Shown: positions 56,950-64,000 of the stretch, piece after piece
Position numbering within the stretch: the stretch's first letter is position 1
Layout of the letters: every line of letters starts with the position of its first letter
Made by a program: the position numbers and the translations under genes
Assembly: GCF_003086295.3 (NCBI RefSeq)
Contig: NC_092041.1
Location: 96,125,827 to 96,189,826, forward strand
Source: Arachis hypogaea
Taxonomy: Eukaryota; Streptophyta; Magnoliopsida; Fabales; Fabaceae
Length of the DNA stretch: 64,000 nt
Direction of reading: 5' to 3'
The notes under the pieces: generated by a model
The model's database searches: none
The model's input: only the letters and a program-made list of their open reading frames with translations
Told to the model about the DNA's origin: nothing

Positions 56950-58535
56950 TGATGAGCGGATAATTTGTACGCTTTTTGGCATTGTTTTTAGTATGTTTTT
57001 AGTATGATCTAGTTAGTTTTTAGTATATTTTTATTAGTTTTTAGTTAAAATTCACTTTTCTGGACTTTACTATGAGTTTGTGTATTTTTCTGTGATTTCA
57101 GGTATTTTCTGGCTGAAATTGAGGGACCTGAGCAAAAATCTGATTCAGAGACTAAAAAGGACTGCAGATGCTGTTGGATTCTGACCTCCCTGCACTCGAA
57201 GTGGATTTTCTGGAGCTACAGAAGCCCAATTGGCGCCCTCTCAACGGCGTTGGAAAGTAGACATCCTGGGATTTCCAGCAATATATGATAGTCCATACTT
57301 TGCCCAAGATTTGATGGCCCAAACCGGCATTCAAAGTCACCTTAAGAATTCCCAGCGTTAAACACCGGAACTGGCACCAAAGTGGGAGTTAAACGCCCAA
57401 ACTGGCACCAAAGCTGGCGTTTAACTCCAAGAAGAGTCTCTACACGAAAATTCTTCAATGCTCAGCCCAAGCACACACCAAGTGGGCCCAGAAGTGGATT
57501 TTTATGTCATTTACTCATCTCTGTAAACCCTAGGCTACTAGTTCTCTATAAGTAGGACCTTTTACTATTGTATTTTCATATCTTGGTAGCTATATTTATT
57601 CTTATGCTATCTTAGATCATTGGGAGGCTAGCCTCACGGCCATGCCTAGACCTTGTTCTTATGTATTTTCAACGGTGGAGTTTCTACACACCATAGATTA
57701 AGGTGTGGAGCTCTGCTGTACCTCGAGTATTAATGCAATTACTATTGTTCTTCTATTCAATTCCGCTTGTTCTTGTTCTAAGATATCACTTGTTCTTCAA
57801 CTTGATGAATGTGATGATCCGTGACACTCATCATCATTCTCACCTATGAACGTGTGACTGACAACCACCTCCGTTCTACATTAGATTGGGTGGATATCTC
57901 TTGGATTCTTTAACCGGAATCTTCGTAGTATAAGCTAGAACTGATGGCGGCATTCAAGAGAATCCGGAAGGTCTAACCTTGTCTGTGGTATTCTGAGTAG
58001 GATTCAATGATTGAATGACTGTGACGAGCTTCAAACTCCTGAGGGCGGGGCGTTAGTGACAGACGCAAAAGAATCACTGGATTCTATTCCGGCCTGATTG
58101 AGAACCGACAGATGGATAGCCGTGCCGTGACAGGGTGCGTTGAACATTTCCACTGAGAGGATGGGAGGTAGCCACTGACAACGGTGAAACCCTTGCATAC
58201 AGCTTGCCATGGAAAGGAGTAAGAAGGATTGGATGAAGACAGTAGGAAAGCAGAGAGACGGAAGGGATCAAGCATCTTCATGCGCTTATCTGAAATTCCC
58301 ACCAATGAATTGCATAAGTATCTCTATCTCTATCTTTATGTTTTATTCGTATATCACCTATACCCATTTGAGTTTGCCTGACTAAGATTTACAAGGTGAC
58401 CATAGCTTGCTTCATACCAACAATCTCTGTCGGATCGACCCTTACTCGCATAAGGTTTATTACTTGGATGACCCAGTACACTTGCTGGTTAGTTGTGCGA
58501 AGTTGTGATAAAGAAGTGAGATTGCAATGAGCGTA
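56950..58535 (+). repeat. LTR J (TGATGAGCGG family), interrupted near its 3' end
   Basis: It starts TGATGAGCGGATAATTTG at 56950, after ATGGT. Palindrome units (ACTGGCACCAAAG, TTAAACGCCC, GGCGTTTAAC) lie at 57325-57435 and a CTATAAGTA box near 57545. Its expected end (about TTCGTGCACCA) is not reached: at 58535 it is cut by LTR I. Solo or part of a full element cannot be told from this window. Confidence 0.8.
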
Positions 58536-60058
58536 TGATGAGCGGATATTTTATACGCTTTTTGGGGTAATTTCATGTAGATTTTAGCATGTTTTAATTA
58601 GTTTTTAGTAGAATATTATTAGTTTTTAGGCAAAAATCATATTTCTGGACTTTACTATGAGTTTGTGTGTTTTTCTGTGATTTCAGGTAATTTCTGGCTG
58701 AAATTGAGGGAGTTGAGCAAAAATCTGAGTTAGGCTGAAAAAGGACTACTGATGCTGTTGGATCCTTACCTCCCTGCACTCAGAATGGATTTTTTTGGAG
58801 CTACAAAAGTCCAATTGGCGCGCTCTCAACGGCGTTGGAAAGTCGACATCCAGGGCTTTCCAGCAATATATAATAGTTCATACTTTGCGCGAAGATAGAC
58901 GACGTAACTTGGCGTTGAACGCTAAGTACATGCTGCTGTCTGGAGTTAAACGCCAGAAACACGTCATGATCCGGAGTTGAACGCCCAAAACACGTTATAA
59001 CTTGGAGTTCAACTCCAAGAAAAGCCTCAGCACGTGGATAGCTTTAGTCTCAGCCCCATCACACACCAAGTGGGCCCCAGAAGTGGATTTCTGCACCAAT
59101 TATCTTAGTCTACTCATATTCTGTAAACCTAGGTTACTAGTTTACTATTTAAACAACTTTTAGAGACTTATCTTGTACCTCATGACATTTTCAGATCTGA
59201 ATTACATACTTTGTGATGGCATGAGTCTCTAAACTCCATTGTTGGGGGTGAGGAGCTCTACAGCGGCTCGATGAATTAATACAATTCTTTTGTTTTCCAT
59301 TCAAACACGCTTGTTCTTATCTAAGATGTTCATTCGCGCTTAATTATGGAGAAGGTGATGATCCGTGACACTCATCACCTTCCTCAGTCCATGAACGTGT
59401 GCCTGACAACCATCTCCGTTCTACATCAGATTGAATGAGTATCTCTTAGATTCCTTAATCAGAATCTTCGTGGTATAAGCCGGATTGATGGCGGCATTCA
59501 TGAGAATCCGGAAAGTCTAAACCTTGTCTGTGGTATTCCGAGTAGGATTCTGGGATTGAATGACTGTGACAAGCTTCAAACTCCTGAAGGCTGGGCGTTA
59601 GTGACAGACGCAAAAGAATCAATAGATTCTATTCCAACCTGATTGAGAACCGACAGATGATTAGCCGTGCTGTGACAGAGCATAGGAACGTTTTCACTGA
59701 GAGGATGGGAAGTAGCCATTGACAATGGTGACACCCTACATAGAGCTTGCCATGGAAGGAACCTAGCGTGTTGAAAAGGATTTCAAGGAAGAGTTGAAGT
59801 TCAGAGGACAAAGCATCTCCAAAACTCCAACAGATTCTCCATCATTAAAGTAATAACTATTTATTTTATGCCCCTTTTCTTTATTAAAATACGAGGCTAA
59901 AGAACCCTATTGGTATCCTGACTAAGATTAATAAAATAAACATAGCTTGCTTCAATCCAACAATCTCCGTGGGATTCAACCCTTACTCACGTAAGGTATT
60001 ACTTGGACGACCCAGTGCACTTGCTAGTTAGTTGTGCGGATTACAAATTCGTGCACCA
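58536..60058 (+). repeat. 5' LTR of element I
   Basis: It starts TGATGAGCGGATATTT, ends AATTCGTGCACCA, and is followed by the primer site; 1523 bp. GGCGTTGAACG / GTTAAACGCC units lie at 58908-59005 and TATTTAAA near 59147. The preceding five bases are GCGTA. Confidence 0.9.
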
Positions 60059-60064
60059 AGTTTT

Positions 60065-60081
60065 TGGCGCCGTTGCCGGGG
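60065..60081 (+). other. Primer binding site of element I (tRNA-Asp)
   Basis: TGGCGCCGTTGCCGGGG, identical to that of element D, six bases after the LTR. Confidence 0.9.
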
Positions 60082-61068
60082 ATTGTTCGAGTTTGAACAA
60101 ACTAAAGGTTTATTTTATTTCTTAGATTAGGAATAATTTATTTTTATAGAGTCATTAAATTCTGACAGGATAGTTTCTTTTCAAAAATTTCTTTTCAAAA
60201 ATATTATTTTTCTTAATTAATTGTTAATTTTTCGTGAGTCTAGTGTCTTATTCTAAGTTTGGTGTCAATTGCATATTTTGTATTTTTCTTTAAAATTTTC
60301 GTATTAGTGTCTTTGTTCTTCATTGATCTTCAAGTTGTTCTTGTTTATTTTGCTTGTTTGATCTTGAATTTTTTTCTTGTTTTGTGTCTTTTCTTGTTTT
60401 TCTTGTACTTTTTCAAAACATTAACTTTCAAAAATTTTTACTTATATCCATAAATATAATACATCTTTAAAATCAACATTGAAGTTACTGCCCAATTGGC
60501 TGGAGCTTTAGTAGTTGTTCTTGATAATTGGGTATCCCCTTTGGAATCTTTTTCAAAAATAATTTTTCTTTGATTGAATCTTGTGCCAAACTCTAAGTTT
60601 GGTGTTTTCTTGTTAATTTTTCTTTAATTTTCAAAAATTTGTCTTGGTTTTCTAAAAATTTTAAGTTTGGTGTTCTTTCTTTTGTTCTTGGTGTTCTTGT
60701 GAATCTTTAAGGTGTTCTTGAGTTTTTCTTGTGTTTTGATCTTAAAATTTTTAAGTTTGGTGTTCCTTGGTGTTTTTCCTCCAAAAATTTTCGAAAATAA
60801 GGAGCATTGGATCTAAAAATTTTAAGTCTTGTGTCTTTTATGTGTTTTTCTCTTTCATCATAAAATTCAAAATTCAAAAAAAAATTTTCTAACTAATTTT
60901 AAACTATATTTTCGAAATTTTTATATAAAAATTCATATTTCAATTTCAAAATTTTTCGAAAAATTTTCATAAAATATTTTCAAATTTTTTTTATATATTC
61001 CGTTTTTATTTATTCCACTTCTATAAAATAAATAATATCAACATACATATCATCTCCCTTGTTCCATC
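60082..61068 (+). other. 5' untranslated region of element I
   Basis: T-rich leader of about 1 kb with the phrase TAAGTTTGGTGT at 60255, 60594, 60661 and 60749. No frame here is supported as a gene. Confidence 0.7.
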
Positions 61069-64000
61069 ATGGAATTAAGTGGAAATGAACAGTCCAGGAA
61101 GACTCTGGGGTCATATGCTAACCCCACTACTGCTTCATATGGGAGTAGTATCTGTATACCCTCCATTGGAGTTAGTAGCTTTGAGTTGAATCCTCAGCTC
61201 ATTATCATGGTGCAGTAAAACTGCCAGTATTCTGGTCTTCCACATGAAGAACCTACAGAGTTTCTGGCACAATTTTTACAAATTGCTGACACAGTACATG
61301 ATAAGGAAGTAGATCAGGATGTCTACAGATTATTACTGTTTCCATTTGCTGTAAAAGATCAAGCTAAGAGATGGTTAAATAACCAGCCTAAGAATAGCAT
61401 AAAAACATGGAAGCAGCTGTCAGAAAGATTCCTGAATCACTATTTCCCTCCAAAACGGATAACACAGCTAAGGCTAAGCATCCAAGGCTTCAAACAAGGA
61501 GATAATGAATCTCTTTATGATGCCTGGGAGAGATACAGAGAGATGCTAAGAAAATGCCCCTCTGAAATGTTTTCAGAATGGGTGCAATTAGACATCTTCT
61601 ACTATGGGCTTACAGAAAAAGCTCAGATTTCTCTAGACCACTCAGCTGGTGGATCTATACATATGAGAAAAACAATTGAAGAAGCTCAAGAGCTTATTGA
61701 TACAGTTGCCAGAAATCAACATCTGTACCTAAGCAGTGAATCTTCCATGAAAGAAGAAGCTAAAACAATAACTGCTGAACTCAGTCCGGTGGATCAGGCT
61801 AATGAATTTAATCAGCAATTAGACTTTCTAACTCAGCAGCTAGCCGAATTCAAGGAAATATTACAGGAAACAAGAATGGCTAACAGGAATATGGAAGTGC
61901 AATTAAAGCAGACAGAAAAGCAACTGTCAAAACAAATAGCAGAAGAATGCCAGGCAGTTCAATTAAGAAGTGGGAAAACATTAAATACCTCACTTCAAAG
62001 CAGCAGGAAACCAAGAAATGAACAATTGGTTACTCAAAATCCCTCTGAGGACAGTCAGAGCCCAGAGAGGAATAAAGCTGGCGCTGAACGCCCAGACCAT
62101 GCTCATTATTGGCGTTCAACGCCAGAAACAAGCATGAATCCGGCGTTGAACGCCCAAAGGGAACATGGTTCTGGCGTTCAAACGCCAGTAACAAACAAGG
62201 GGGTGGCGTCTAACGCCACTTCAGCTTCCACCCCTGGCATTCAAATGCCAGTGGGGGATCAGTCACATACAAGTGCTGATGACAACCCTTCTAAAAAGGC
62301 TTCCCAACCCACTCCTGTAGGTAATAAACCTGCAGCAACTAAGGTTGAGGAATACAAAGCCAAAATGCCTTATCCTCAAAAACTCCGCCAAGCGGAACAG
62401 GATAAGCAATTTGCCCGCTTTGCAGACTATCTCAGGACTCTTGAAATAAAGATTCCGTTTGCAGAAGCACTTGAGCAATTACCCTCTTATGCTAAGTTCA
62501 TGAAAGAGATCTTAAGTCATAAGAAGGATTGGAGGGAAACTGAAAAAGTTTACCTCACTAAAGAATGTAGTGCAGTCATTCTGAAAAGCTTACCTGAGAA
62601 GCTTAAAGATCCTGGGAGCTTTATGATACCATGCACATTAGAGGGTGCTTGTACCAAGCAAGCTTTATGTGATCTTGGGGCAAGTATCAACCTAATACCT
62701 GCATCTACTATCAGAAAGCTTGGTTTAGCTGAAGAAATCAAACCAACCAGGATATGTCTTCAACTTGCTGATGGCTCCATTAAATACCCATCAGGAGTGA
62801 TTGAAGACATGATTGTCAAGGTTGGGCCATTCGCCTTTCCTACTGACTTTGTGGTGCTGGAAATGGAGGAGCACAAGAGTGCAACTCTCATTCTAGGAAG
62901 ACCTTTCCTAGCAACTGGCCGAACCCTCATTGATGTCCAAAAAGGGGAAGTAACCTTGAGAGTCAATGAGGAGGAGTTCAAGTTGAATGTTGTCAAAGCC
63001 ATGCAACATCCAGACACCCCAAATGACTGTATGAGTGTTGATATTATTGACTCTCTGGTAAGAGAGATCAATATGGCTGAAAGTTTCGAATCAGAGCTAG
63101 AAGACATATTTAAAGATGTTCAGCCTGACTTGGAGGAATCAGAGAGAATAGTAAAACCTTTGAAAATCCCTCAGGAAGAGGAGAAACCTCCTAAACCCGA
63201 GCTCAAACCATTACCACCATCCCTAAAATATGCATTTCTGGGAGAAGGTGATACCTTTCCTGTAATTATAAGCTCTACCTTAGAGCCACAGGAAGAGGAA
63301 GCACTAATTCAAGTGCTAAGGACACACAAGACAACTCTTGGGTGGTCCATCAGTGATCTTAAGGGCATTAGTCCAGCCAGATGCATGCACAAGATCCTAT
63401 TGGAAGGTGACGCCAAGCCTGTGGTCCAACTACAAAGGCGGCTGAACCCAGCCATGAAGGAAGTGGTGCAAAAGGAGGTCACTAAATTACTAGAGGCTGG
63501 GATTATTTATCCTATTTCTGACAGCCCCTGGGTAAGCCCTGTCCAAGTCGTCCTTAAAAAGGGAGGCATGACAGTGGTTCACAATGAAAAAAATGAACTG
63601 GTTCCTACAAGAACAGTTACAGGGTGGCGTATGTGTATTGATTATAGAAGGCTCAATACAGCCACCAGAAAGGATCATTTTCCTTTACCATTCATAGACC
63701 AAATGCTAGAAAGACTAGCAGGTCATGAATACTACTGCTTCCTGGATGGATATTCAGGTTATAATCAAATTGCAGTAGATCCCCAAGATCAAGAGAAAAC
63801 GGCATTCACATGTCCATCTGGAGTATTTGCATACAGAAGGATGCCATTTGGCCTGTGCAATGCACCTACAACCTTTAAGAGGTGCATGCTCTCAATTTTC
63901 TCTGATATGGTGGAAAAATTCCTGGAAGTCTTCATGGATGACTTTTCAATATTTGGAGACTCATTCAGCTCCTGCCTTAACCATTTAGCACTTGTTCTGA
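61069..64000 (+). pseudogene. Gag-pol of element I (Athila-like), one nonsense codon, runs off the window
   Basis: One frame from ATG 61069 to the window edge (977 codons), broken only by TAA at 61216 (codon 50). Gag core about residues 70-230 (QDVYRLLLFPFAVKDQAKRW, ESLYDAWERYREMLRKCP). A variable linker (residues 310-420) contains the palindrome array. Protease: ALCDLGASINLIPAS (active-site D at 535) and ATLILGRPFLATGRTLIDV. RT from about residue 770 (WRMCIDYRRLNTATRKDHFP, FLDGYSGYNQIAVDPQDQE, VFMDDFSIFGD with the DD pair at 957). RNase H and integrase would lie beyond the edge. Related to gag of element H. Except for the stop it looks recent. Confidence 0.9.
62080..62252. repeat. GGCGTTnAACGCC palindrome array inside gag of element I
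   Basis: Six units: GGCGCTGAACGCC, GGCGTTCAACGCC, GGCGTTGAACGCC, GGCGTTCAAACGCC, GGCGTCTAACGCC and GGCATTCAAATGCC, spaced about 27-38 bp. They are read in all three codon phases (for example AERP, WRSTP, PALNAQ), so the DNA word and not the peptide is repeated. Confidence 0.95.

Overview
The window is plant nuclear DNA, almost certainly a repeat-rich, pericentromere-like region of a legume. The LTR families (starts TGATGAGCGGATAATT and TGATAAACCACA, arrays of GGCGTTnAACGCC) are ones I associate with peanut (Arachis). That species call is recognition from memory, not a search. I see no intact host gene. Almost everything is LTR retrotransposon, solo LTR or DNA transposon, inserted into one another, plus two broken host-type genes (a PPR protein and a plant-mobile-domain protein).

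Layout. 1-5235: 3' part and 3' LTR of element A (+), cut by the left edge. 5236-16536: element B (-), a Tekay/Del-like Ty3/gypsy element with long LTRs. A sits in its left LTR, and a solo LTR of A's type (10355-11902, duplication ACTCA) sits in its reverse transcriptase. 16537-20995: low-complexity and AT-rich DNA with a CACTA-like transposase relic split by a 2.2-kb element with ~0.4-kb terminal inverted repeats. 20996-23997: a non-autonomous LTR element next to a PPR pseudogene (24000-24708). 24709-27135 and 28024-29553: two hAT-like elements with 8-bp target duplications.

29843-54449: element C (-), a 24.6-kb Tat/Retand-type Ty3/gypsy element bounded by ATAAA. About 8.6 kb is its own; the rest is three insertions, each with its own 5-bp duplication: composite F+H (31438-39765, ATGAG), solo LTR G (40724-42368, CTGCT) and complete element D (45629-51625, AGTAT). 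C carries gag, protease, RT, two RNase H domains and integrase on the minus strand. On the plus strand, between integrase and the 3' LTR, lies an antisense ORF that reads as three exons with GT-AG introns. F and G landed in its exons, D in RT.

54450-56949: AT-rich DNA and a two-exon plant-mobile-domain pseudogene. 56950-64000: two adjoining Athila-like LTRs (J and I), then the tRNA-Asp primer site and gag-pol of element I, open to the right edge apart from one nonsense codon.

How it fits together: replication genes survive only as relics in A, B and C. Element H keeps gag-protease only and D keeps almost no coding sequence, so both look like non-autonomous relatives of the coding element I. 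The likely order is foldback element, then C, then F, G and D into C, with H into F. The most interesting signals are the spliced antisense ORF, the palindrome arrays that recur in LTRs, UTR and gag in all three codon phases, and a primer-site relic inside the H/G LTRs.
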